DNA of 64,000 nt, from the NCBI RefSeq assembly GCF_947179515.1, contig NC_067495.1:141275095-141339094 (forward strand), written 5' to 3'. The number at the start of each line of letters is the position of its first letter. Within the stretch, counting starts at the first letter, position 1. The notes beneath the pieces were generated by a model. That model was not told where the DNA came from. It made no database searches and worked only from the letters and a program-made list of their open reading frames with translations. Source of the DNA: Apodemus sylvaticus (lineage: Eukaryota; Chordata; Mammalia; Rodentia; Muridae). The translations under genes were made by a program, and so were the position numbers. Below are positions 44,948 to 55,050 of this stretch, in pieces.

Positions 44948-45342
44948 TGTGACCAGTCCGGCGGGTCAGTTATGCCAGGGTCCCGAAGGGGTGCTTCCTG
45001 GGGGGAGAGAAGGAGGCCAAGCACCAAGAAGGACAAGTCAATCTGGTTTATGTCAAAGCCTCGTTTAATGCTCTGGGGTACACAGGTTTTAAGGCTTTCA
45101 GGAGGGGCGTACCCCAAGGCAAGGACAAAGAGGGACAAAGGTATTCCTGGCATTTACAGCAGGAGGTAAAGAGGTCATCTGATGAAGATACCCGGAGTCG
45201 GCGGTGTTGACACAGGCAGGACCATTCTGCAGTTATCTCAAAACAATGGCTAAACCAATGCCCATGGGAGAGGCTCTTGTTGGATTTTTCTCAGGGCCTT
45301 TGCCCTGTCAGCCAAAGTGAGGGTCTCTAATGGCTTCCCACA
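44948..45342 (-). repeat. ERV 5' LTR
   Basis: 395 bp, TG...CA ends, collinear with the 3' LTR. The minus strand has CCTTAAAACC (weak TATA-like) and ATTAAA (45064-45069, polyadenylation signal), followed by the GT-rich TTGACTTGTCCTTCTTGGTGC. U3/R/U5 limits were not determined. The 61-88-codon frames inside the LTRs are not considered genes. Confidence 0.93.
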
Positions 45343-48262
45343 GCTCATAGCCCTGAATGCCTCCAAAAAGAAAATGCAGAGAGCATATACTAGCAACTTA
45401 ACAACACACCTGAAAGCCCTGGAACAAAAAGAAGCCAATTCACCCAGGAGGAGTAGAAGACAGGAAATCATCAAACTCAGGGCTGAAAACAATCAAGTGG
45501 AAATAAAGAGAACCATACAAAGAATCAATGAATACAGGAGCTGGTTCTTTGAGAAAATCAACTAGATAGATAAACACTTAGGCAGACTGACCAAAGGGCA
45601 CAGAGAAAGTATCCAAATTAACAAAATTAGAAATGAAAAGGGGGGTATAACAACAGAAACTGAGGAAATTCAAAAAATCATCAGATCCTACTACAAGAGT
45701 CTGTACTCAACCCAACTGGAGAATCTGGAGGAAATGGACAATTTCCTTGACAGATACCAAATACCAAAATTAAATCAGGACCAAATAGATCATCTAAACA
45801 GTCCCATAATGCCTAAAGAAATAGAAGGAGTCATAGAAAGTCTTCCAACCAAAAAAAGCACAGGACCAGATGGTTTCAGTGCAGAATTCTATCAGACCTT
45901 CAAAGAAGAACTAAGACCAATACTCTTCAAACTATTCCACAAAATAGAAACACAAGTAACACTTCCCAATTCCTTCTATGAAGCCACAATTATGCTGATA
46001 CCAAAACCACACAAAGATTCAACAAAGAAAGAGAACTTCAGACCAATTTCCCTTATGAACATAGATGCAAAAATACTCAATAAAATTCTTGGCAACCGAA
46101 TCCAAGAACACATCAAAACGATCATCCAGCATGATCAAGTAGTCTTTATCCCAGGGATGCAGGGTTGGTTCAATATAAGGAAATCCATCAATGCAATCCA
46201 CTACATAAACAAACTCAAAGAAAAAAACCACATGGTCATTTCATTGGATGCTGAAAAAGCATTTGATAAAATTCAGCACCCTTTCATGCTTAAAGTCTTG
46301 GAAAGAACAGGCATTCAAGGCCCATACCTAAACATAGTAAAAGCAACATACAGCAAACTGGTAGCCAGCATCAAACTAAATGGAGAGAAACTTGAAACAA
46401 TTCCACTAAAATCAGGGAATAGACAGGGCTGCCCCCTTTCTCCTTATCTTTTCAGTATTGTACTTGAGGTACTAGCTCGGGCAATTAGACAACATAAGGA
46501 GGTCAAAGGGATACAAATTGGAAAGGAAGAAGTCAAACTATCATCCTTTACAGATGGTATGATATTCTACCTAAGTGAGCCAAAAAACTCCACTAGAGAA
46601 CTCCTACAGCTAATAAACAACTTCAGCAAAGTGGCAGGTTATAAAATCAACTCAAGCAAATCAGTAGCCTTCCTATACTCAAAGGATAAGCAGGCTGAGA
46701 AAGAAATTAGGGAAATTACCCCCTTCACAATAGCCACAAACAGTATAAAGTATCTTGGGGTGACTCTTACCAAACATGTGAAAGATCTGTATGGCAAGAA
46801 TTTCAAGACTCTGAAAAGGGAAATGGAAGAAGACCTCAAAAAATGGGAACACCTCCCATGCTCATGGATCGGCAGGATTAATATAGTTAAAATGGCCATT
46901 TTGCCAAAAGCAGTATACAGATTCAATGCAATACCCATCAAAATCCCAACTCAATTCTTCATAGAGTTAGAAAGAGCAATTCTCAAATTCTTCTGGAATA
47001 ACAAAAGACCCAGGATAGCTAAAACTATTCTCAGCAACAAAAGAAATTCCGGGGGAATCAGTATCCCTGACCTCAAGGAATACTACAGAGCAATAGTGTT
47101 AAGAACTGCATGGTATTTGTACAGTGACAGGCAGGCGGATCAATGGAACAGGATTGAAGATCCAGAAATTAAACCACACACCTATGGCCTTGAAAAAGGG
47201 GCTGAAAACATCCATTGGATAAAAGATAGCCTTTTCAACAAATGGTGCTGTTTCAACTGGAGGTCAGCATGCAGAAGAATACGAGTTGATCCATCCTTTT
47301 CTCCTTGTACTAAGCTCAACTCCAAGTGGATCAAGGACCTACACATAAAGCCAGACACTCTGAAGCTAATAGAAAAGAAACTGGGAAAGACCCTTGAGGA
47401 CTTCAGTACAGGGGGAAAGTTTCTGAACAAATCACCAACAGCATATTCTCTAAGATCAAGAATTGACAAATGGGACCTCATAGAATTACAAAGTTTCTGT
47501 AAGGCAAAGGACACCATCAAAAAGACAAATCAGCAGCCAACAAATTGGGAAAAGCTCTTCACTAACCCTACATCAGATAGATGGCTAATATCCATTATAT
47601 AGAAAGAACTCAAGAAGTTAGACCGCAGAAAACCAAATAACCCTATTAAAAATTGGGTACAGAGTTAAACAAAAAATTTTTACCTGAAGACCTTTGGATG
47701 GGGGAGAAGCATCTTAAAAAGTGCTCAAATTCATTAGTCATTAGGGAAATGCAAATCAAAACAACCCTGAGATTTCACCTTACACCAGTCAGAATGGCTA
47801 AGATTAAAAATTCAGGAGACAGCAGGTGTTGGAGAGGGTGTGGAGAAAGAGGAACACTCCTCCACTGCTGGTGGGGTTGCAAATTGGTACAACCACTCTG
47901 GAAATCAGTCTGGCGGTTCCTCCAAAAACTGGGCACCTCACTTCCAGAAGATCCTGCTATACCACTCCTGGGCATATACCCAGAGGATTCCCCACCATGT
48001 AATAAGGATACATGCTCCACTATGTTCATAGTAGCCCTATTTATAATAGCCAGAAGCTGGAAAGAACCCAGGTATCCCTCAACAGAAGAGTGGATGCAAA
48101 AAATGTGGTATATATACACAAGAAGTACTATTCAGCCATTAGAAACAATGAATTCATGAAATTCTTAGGCAAATGAATGGAGCTGGAGAACATCATACTA
48201 AGTGAGGTAACCAAGTCTCAAAATATCAATCATGGTTTGCACTCACTAATAAGTGGATATTA
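45337..48262 (+). pseudogene. L1-F ORF2, RT and C-terminal part
   Basis: The frame from 45346 opens in the linker (ALNASKKKMQRAYTSNL). A TAG occurs at about 45563. The next 622 codons (45734-47602) give an almost complete RT with STGPDGFSAEFYQTF, RPISLMNIDAKILNKIL, the L1 thumb and part of the C-terminal domain. The polymerase box reads SSFTDGM where the consensus has LFADDM, so two key positions are changed and the enzyme would be inactive. The Cys-rich region follows in 47653-48159 (SRCWRGCGERGTLLHCWWGC). It ends HSLISGY near 48260. Confidence 0.92.
45343..45348. repeat. ERV target-site duplication, right copy
   Basis: GCTCAT immediately after the 5' LTR end (ttcccaca) and continuing into L1-F ORF2 (agccctgaatgcctcc). 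Confidence 0.93.
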
Positions 48263-48530
48263 ACCTAGAAATCTCGAATACCCAAAACATAATCCACACA
48301 TCAAATGAGGTACAAGAAGTACTGAGGAATGTCCCCTTGTTCTGGAAATACTCAGTGTAGCACTATAGCACAAAACCAGAACAGGGAAGTAGGAAGGGGT
48401 GGATGGGAGAACAGGGGGAAGGAAGGTTTCATATGGGACTTTCGGGGAGTGGGGATCCAGAAAAGGGGAAATCATTTGAAATGTAAATAAAAATATATCG
48501 AATAAAAAAGTTTAAAAAAAGAAATTAAAA
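48263..48530 (+). other. L1-F 3' UTR and A-rich tail
   Basis: Short 3' UTR with ggggtggatgggagaacaggggg and gggactttcggggagtgggg, ending aaatgtaaataaaaatatatcgaataaaaaag and A-rich sequence. Confidence 0.85.
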
Positions 48531-48561
48531 GAAAAGAGTTTTTGATAACTAAAGTTATTAG

Positions 48562-48621
48562 TTTAAATAGTTATTCATAAGAATATTCACATTTAAATAG
48601 TTATTCATAAGAATATTCACA
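48562..48621. repeat. 30-bp perfect tandem duplication
   Basis: The 30-mer beginning tttaaatagttattcataag occurs twice in a row (48562-48591 and 48592-48621). Confidence 0.93.
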
Positions 48622-50225
48622 ACGTAACCATTTCATTTTTAGTTATGCTTATATTTAATATGCATTGCATTTTTATAATAAGAATATCAAATAAAACCAT
48701 TGTATCCGATAGTATGTTTCAGATAAAAGAAAATCATTAAGTTAAACAATGTTCCATTATTCAAGTAACTAGTATCTAATGAATACTTTCTTTTCAAAAA
48801 AATATTGTTCCAGCACACCACGAAGACCTAGTTTTTAGAAGCAATGCCCCTGGATTTTTTTTTTAAGTCTGCTACATTATTAAAGATTTTCTCCCTTTTA
48901 ACAAAAAAATATTCTCTGCTCATACATCTTCTCTGAAAGGAGAATTATAATTTGATGAAAATATATCATTTGTTTTACTTAGCATGGATATAAATGTTCA
49001 TTTTTCCTATCAAGCAGTATTACTTCCTCATACACCTAAATATAAATTAATGGTTATTATTTACAGGTCAGATTTACTGATGTTTACTTATTTTCTGCAC
49101 ATTTCAAGTTTCTAAGAATAATATCACTGACATGTCATAATAAACAATATTTCATTCTTTTCAATAATGGCAAGAAAAAAAACAAGTCAATAAAATCCTG
49201 AATACATGCTAATACATAACAGGAGCTAGTTTGTGCTGAAGTCAAGATATAGTATACTTGGTAATCAACCCAAGATATTACAAAAAGCTATCACAATGTT
49301 GATTACCATTTCAGAGCAAGTAATGAGTTGTTTAAGTATAGAGTTATTTTACATATAGTAATTAAAATAATGAAAGCAATTCCAACATCAGAATACAAGA
49401 TCCCAGATCATGAAACTCAGCATAAGCTGAATTACAACAAATTGATGCAAACTAAAGGGGAAAAGTTCTAATATATGCTTCCTGTCCTGCAAAGACTAAA
49501 TCCTGAGATTTTATGAGAAAGAGATTTAAGACTAAGTTTTGTGATAAAGGTCACTTTAAGTAGTTCTATTGGATCTGGGTATTCTGTAACATTAACACTG
49601 TGCAGTACTGCCCTATTCTAACTGGTTCCATGTACTTGGAGATCAGTATTTTAGACACTTCTACTCTTTCTCCTTTTCCACATGATCCTAGAGGGATGTG
49701 ATATAAATGTCTCATTTATAGTTGAGCAGTCTGCAGTGTCTTATTTTATGAATGTTGAACAGTTGTGTGCCTCAGAGTTAATTGCTCTCTGCTGCAAAAG
49801 GAAGCCTCTTTGAGGAGGATTAAAATATAGGCTAATCTTTATGTATAAATACAATAATATAGGGAACATTAATTACAATATCAATTTAGCAAAAATAATA
49901 GTATTAGGTTCTCTTTAGGGAATATTCTATGCATAACCTGATTCTTGGCTTTATAATGGATCAGGTATGAGTTTCATCTTGTGCAATGGGCTTTAAACAC
50001 AATTAGAAAGGGATTTGTTATGTCCATGGAATTCTTGGCAATATCACACTAGTGAGCATTTCTTGCTAGGTCAGGCATGTATTGCAGTTTGCTGGGTCCA
50101 CTGCTGGGTAAGACTGTTGATGACTTCTTTCCTCAACAACATTTATAGCACCATTCAGCTCTATGAAATATAGACAGTAGTAATGCAGCTTTCAGGTGCT
50201 TGATTTTTCTGTATCCTAAGATTTA
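48622..50225. other. AT-rich intergenic DNA, no gene seen
   Basis: No coding frame of note and no recognisable repeat family. Confidence 0.55.
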
Positions 50226-50229
50226 TACA

Positions 50230-50705
50230 TATATGTATTAGTCAGAGTTCTATAGAGTCAGAGAACCTATGGGTAGTATCTATAAAGTTAGGGAATTTGT
50301 CCAGGACTTACAGCTTATATACAAACCCCCTTACAATGGTCAGCAGCAGCTATAGATGGAAGTCCAAGGATCTAGCAGTTGCTAGGTCCCACGAGGCAAG
50401 AAGGCAAGGAAGAGTGAGTGAGTTTTTCTTCTTCCAGTTTCCTTATATAGATCTCCAGCAGAAGTGTGTGGCCCAGATTAAAGTGATGTGCCACCATGCG
50501 TTTAGTCCCAGATGACCTTAAACTCAGAGATCTCCTTGTCTTAATCTACTAGAATTCATAGCCACTATGCTTCCAGAACTCCATGCCAAGGTCCAGGTCA
50601 GAAACTTGTATCTCTGAGCCTCCAGATTAAGATCATAGGTGAGCCTTCCAATTCTGGACTGTAGTTCATTCCAGATATAGTCAAGTTGAGAACCAGGAAC
50701 AACAA
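50230..50705 (+). repeat. LTR-like rodent interspersed repeat
   Basis: Ordered matches to a common rodent repeat: gttctatagagtcagagaac, tagatggaagtccaaggatctagcagtt, ctccagcagaagtgtgtggcccagattaaag, gagccttccaattctggactgtagttcattccagatatagtcaagttga. Exact class not settled. Confidence 0.6.
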
Positions 50706-50711
50706 CTACAG

Positions 50712-50712
<1 letters not shown>

Positions 50713-50767
<55 letters not shown>
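50713..50767. repeat. (AT)n/(GT)n microsatellite
   Basis: A short atatat run followed by about 45 bp of gtgtgt. The poly-Cys/Val frame through it is an artefact. Confidence 0.97.
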
Positions 50768-50768
<1 letters not shown>

Positions 50769-51053
50769 TCTTTTTGTCTTGCTTTTTCCAGTTCTTTTGT
50801 TATGCCATAATCTTATTTTTCTCCTCAACAATGTCCCTTAGTTTATTTCACAGTGATCTCCTTTCTTCCTCTTTAATGTGTTGCCATAAATATTTGTGTA
50901 TCTAACTTTTCATGACTCTCACTTTTGTCTATTTTCAGCATAGTGTCCACATGCTTTTTTTTTTCTTTTATTTATTTTTCATTGTCCTTCTTTGCATTTT
51001 ATCCTTCTTTCATGAACACACTTTTTTAATTTTTTTTTTGGTCTTTTGGATTT

Positions 51054-51200
51054 GTTTTTTTCGAGACAGGGTTTCTCTGTATAGCCCTGGCTATCCTAGA
51101 ACTAACTCTGTAGACCAGGCTGGCCTCGACCTCAGAAATCTGCCTGTCTCTGACTCCCAGAGTGCTAGGATTACAGGCGTGCACCACTACCGCTCGGCTA
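51054..51200 (-). mobile_element. B1 SINE
   Basis: A full-length antisense B1: T-rich start, cgagacagggtttctctgtatagccctggct, agaccaggctggcctcgac, ctcagaaatctgcctgtctctgactcccagagtgctaggattacaggcgtgcaccactac, cgctcggct. The ctcagaaatctgcc block is of the type seen in murine rodents. B1 is derived from 7SL RNA and would carry an internal pol III promoter on the minus strand; this copy has several substitutions. Confidence 0.93.
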
Positions 51201-51214
51201 TGAACACACTATTT

Positions 51215-52905
51215 TATTGACATTCTCTCCTATATTATTTAGTTGTTGATTTATTTTCTGTCACAGTTGTATAAAGTTTAACATATGCTCTAAAATGTCT
51301 CCTCTACTTATTTTAGTTTGTGTATATAACTAATTTGAATAAGTAAAAAATACGGTATTTTCTGGATACTCAGTAGTTAAGCTGGTAATCTCCAAAGATT
51401 AGTGATAAAACCAAAAGTTTGAAAGCACTGGTTTAAAAAATAAAAAAGGATTAGAAAAATTCCACTCAGGGATATTGGCTATATTTTATAATGTGTCTAG
51501 GTTGACTGAGGGCCTCTCTCTGTTCACTGGTTTTCTATTATTGAAATTTCTGAAATCACCAAGTGATAAGCAAATCTCATTTGGAGACTGTTAAGAAGGG
51601 TCATTCCATACACACTGCTTCTTCCCAGTATCAACTAGCCCCATGGAGGCTTTCAGACCACTTTATAGAGCCTCATTCCTTTAAGACCTTATATCTGCAG
51701 CAGAAACATATAAATATATTGAAGAACTGGTAGAAAATAGATATTATTTACAGACAGAAAATATGTATTCAAAAGCATTTTTAAACCATAAAAAATGAAG
51801 GAGATTAATAATAATTTAAAAGAGAAAATCTTTGTCCTTTGACTGCCGGATGAAGATAACAGGATATTTTCCCATATGATCAGTTATTTTTTGAAATTAA
51901 ATTTTACTTACATCATTTATTCCCTTTCCATTCAATATTCCAAGACCTCCCATTCTGCCTCCAACTTAAGAAGCAATTCTAGATAGTAGCAATTGGGAGA
52001 AGGAAACACACTTTTCTTCAACGGAGTAACAGTGACTATATCAGCCTACTTCCAAGGTAGACTCCATGGTCAGTAATACTTAGGATCAGCAGTTCAAAAA
52101 ATCAGATAATATTGGCTATCATTAAAATTCTAGAATTAGCCATTAATTCTGCACAGTCTACCATTTAGATCGCACATAACCTGGGGGTAAGTCAAGTTCA
52201 AGGGCCTGTTGTAAGGAGAAAAGACTAAAATTTAAGTCAAACTAAATAAGAACATAATTGTTAGGCAGTGAATCATAAATAACCACTAAGTTAAGGTTAA
52301 AAAAGTGGTCTTGCCACACATGAATGCATACAGTCATAATACTGTTTTGAACTGTGAGCTTGGGCTCAAGAACTTATTTTTTGAAGTTGTTACTCTTTCA
52401 TTCAATGTATATGTTACTCTGTGATGTAACAGTGTCTCATTTGCTTTTCTGTTCTGATCCACATACAACAGTTGAAATAAAATGACAAAAACAATTCACC
52501 TATGAAAACAAAATAGTGGTTGGAAAAGTTCCATGCCCATGTGACAGTGGAAAAGAAATCTCTAGGACAATGAGGTCATACTTACTGTGAAATTATATTC
52601 TTTATGCTTAAGTACTTGGGCAAAGCTACATGGTTATATTCGTTGTAAGGCTGCTTTCCAGGTGATTCTATTGAAATGTCAAGCACACTTCATCTTTGAA
52701 CACACAAAACAAAAAATAAATAACTCTTTGCCTCTATCACAGATTACTTTTAAAAAGTTGTCTGTAACTTTAGGAAAATAGCGAGAGTTTAAATCATGTT
52801 GAAGCTATATTATGATTTAGTTACAATTAGTTCAGATATAATGTGATCAAGGATTATTTCACTAATAATACTAGCATTGAAAGATTTTCATAATTTAAAT
52901 CTAAC
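51215..52905. other. AT-rich intergenic DNA, no gene seen
   Basis: No recognisable gene. The 64-codon frame at 52587 has no features of a real protein. Confidence 0.5.
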
Positions 52906-52910
52906 TATGG

Positions 52911-53730
52911 ACATCAGAAATCTGCCCACTCCCCCATCCCCCCGCCAGTCAGTTATCTTTGTTCTCAGACACCAGAGAGATCAGACAGCCTGAGGTATAA
53001 AAACATAACCTGAGACCAACATCTCAGGGGTCTAAGCCCAACAGGCATTGGCCTGTACCCAGGCCCTGGGCTGTTGGGGGGGGGGGGGCAATCAGTGTGA
53101 CAACCCGGCCAGGAGTTTGTTTCTCCAGCCCTGCATGCACGCAGCCATTTTGGCTACAGGACACCAGAGAGTTCTAGCAGGCAAAGCAGGCTAACAGTCA
53201 TAGCCCGAGGCTAACATAGCAGGGGTTTAGGGCTGACAGGCCCTGGACTGTCCCCAGGACCCAGGCTGCTCTGTGGGCCATCTGTGTACCAACCAACCCG
53301 GCCAGGAAGTTGTTAGCTCAGCAGACTCTCCCAGAACTTTAAGGGAGTGAGCATAGCCCGAGGGGAACTTTGCTTGGGCTTTGGCCTGCCAGGCTTTTGC
53401 CTATACTCGGGGCCTGAGCAGCAGGCTAGACTTGTGTGCACCAACATAGTTGGGAGATAGGCTGCCCAGCAGAATGATCATCACTCAGGAAAGGTCACGC
53501 AGCATACAACATCAGCACTCCATGAAGGAGCAAACGAGCACCACCTGGTCCACAGAGACAATCTGGGGTAAAGCACACTAGGATTCCAAGGGCACCAAAG
53601 AGGAGGTCAGCACATCAGCAATCTGTGACAGGGGAAACCCAGCCATCCAGTGTTGCAGAAATAGCCCTAGAGCTTCACAGGAGGCTAAAACACCAGCCAG
53701 AGACAAGACCAACTAGCTCCAGAGAACAAG
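52911..53730 (+). promoter_or_regulatory. L1-E 5' UTR
   Basis: Shares gccagtcagtta, gagaccaacatc, ccaggccctgggctg, cagccattttg and the later caatctggggtaaagcacac with the L1-C promoter, in the same order. It has a 12-bp G run at about 53076-53088. It is GC-rich against an AT-rich background. Confidence 0.85.
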
Positions 53731-54046
53731 ATGGAAAAGGGTAAATGCAGGAACGCTACTAACAGAAATCTAAGCAATATGGCAGCATCTGAACCAAAGG
53801 CTCCAACATCAGCAAGTCATGGTTATGCCGACACACCAGTAAAACAAGATTTGGATTTAAAATCACGGGTCATGTTGCTGCTAGAAGAACACAAAAAGGA
53901 TATATATGAATCTCTTGAAATACAGGAGAACATGAATAAGCTAGAAACCCATGCAATGGAAACAGAAAAATCATTTAAAAAAATTCAGGAGAATAAGGGT
54001 CAAGAGATAGAAGACAATAAAGAAGAAACACACACACACACACACA

Positions 54047-54086
<40 letters not shown>

Positions 54087-54990
54087 AACTTAAAGAAATG
54101 CAAGAGAATTTGAGTCAACAGGCAGAAGCCATGAAAGAGGAAGCACAAAAATCTCTTAAAGAATTAAAGGAAATCACAAACAAACAAATAAAGGAACTGA
54201 GCAAAACCATCCTGTATCTAAAAACAGAAGTAGAAACAACTAAGAAATCACTAGGGAGACAACATTGGAGAGAGAAAACCATGAGAAGAAATCAGGGGCC
54301 ATAGATGCAAATATCTACAACAGAATGCAAGTGATGGACGAAAGACTCTCAGATGCTTAAGATATCATAGAAACAATTGACTCAACGGTCAAAGAAAATG
54401 CAAACTGCAAAAAGCTTGTATCCAAGAACATCCAGGAAATCCAGGACACAATGAGAAGACCAAACCTAAGGATTATAGGTATAGATGACAGTGAAGATTT
54501 ACAACTGAAAGGGCCAGTAAATATCTTCAACAAAATTATGGAAGAAAACCTTCCCACCTTAAAGAGAGATATGCCTATGAATATAAAAGAAGCCTACAGA
54601 ACTCCAAACAGACTGGACCTGAGCAGAAATACCTCCCGTCACATAAGAATCAAAACCCCAAACGCACTAAGCAAAGAAAGAATATTAAAGGCAGTAAGAG
54701 AGAAAGGCCAAGTAAGATATAAAGGAAGACCTATCAGAATCACACTAGACTTCTTACCAGAGACCATGAAAGCTAGAAGATCCTGGGAAGATTTCATGCA
54801 GTCTCTAAGAGAACACAAATGTCAGCCAAGACTACTATACCCGGCAATACTCTCGATGGAAAAACCGAGATATTCCACGACAAAACCAAATTTACACAAT
54901 ATCTTTCGAAAAACTCAGCTCTGCAAAGAATAATAGGAGGAAAACTCCAATACAAGGAGGGAAACTACACTCTGGAAAACGCAAGATAGT
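53731..54990 (+). pseudogene. L1-E ORF1 with a CA-repeat inside the coiled coil
   Basis: The start (MEKGKCRNATNRNLSNMAA) is open for 120 codons. A (CA)n microsatellite (54029-54083) sits in the coiled coil and reads as His-Thr repeats, after which the frame ends. Later frames (54098-54304, then 54451-54933) carry the remaining coiled coil, the RRM-like domain (RRPNLRIIGIDDSEDLQLKG) and the C-terminal domain. The end reads ctctggaaaacgcaag near 54985. Frameshifted in at least three places. Confidence 0.9.
54029..54083. repeat. (CA)n microsatellite within L1 ORF1
   Basis: About 55 bp of cacaca with one cagaca interruption, replacing sequence between EDNKEET and LKEMQEN in the coiled-coil region. 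Confidence 0.96.
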
Positions 54991-55050
54991 TACCTTCTTT
55001 CATCAAACCCAAAAGAAGATAACCGCTCAAATATAAAAATAACATCAAAA

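Larger units (their letters stand above)
35221..45342 (-). mobile_element. Endogenous betaretrovirus-type provirus with gamma-type env (inactivated)
   Basis: A complete proviral layout on the minus strand: 5' LTR (44948-45342), primer binding site, gag, dUTPase-protease-pol, env, polypurine tract, 3' LTR (35221-35627). It is flanked by a perfect 6-bp duplication GCTCAT (35215-35220 and 45343-45348), the length betaretroviruses usually make. Gag, pol and env each carry several stops and frameshifts and gag is split by L1-G, so no infectious product can be encoded. Family traits: dUTPase joined to protease and a G-patch (betaretroviral), with an env whose surface and transmembrane motifs are gammaretroviral, the combination known from type-D viruses. 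Confidence 0.93.
35166..48515 (+). mobile_element. L1-F: 5'-truncated LINE-1 carrying the ERV
   Basis: The left piece (35166-35220, atacccaaatctttgggacacaatga ... gctaagaggaaagctcat) and the right piece (45337-48515, gctcatagccctgaatgcctcc ...) are adjacent in an ordinary L1 ORF2; compare L1-E at 55898-55960. They are separated here by the provirus with GCTCAT duplicated. L1-F starts in the endonuclease-RT linker and ends with the short 3' UTR and an A-rich tail. Confidence 0.9.
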
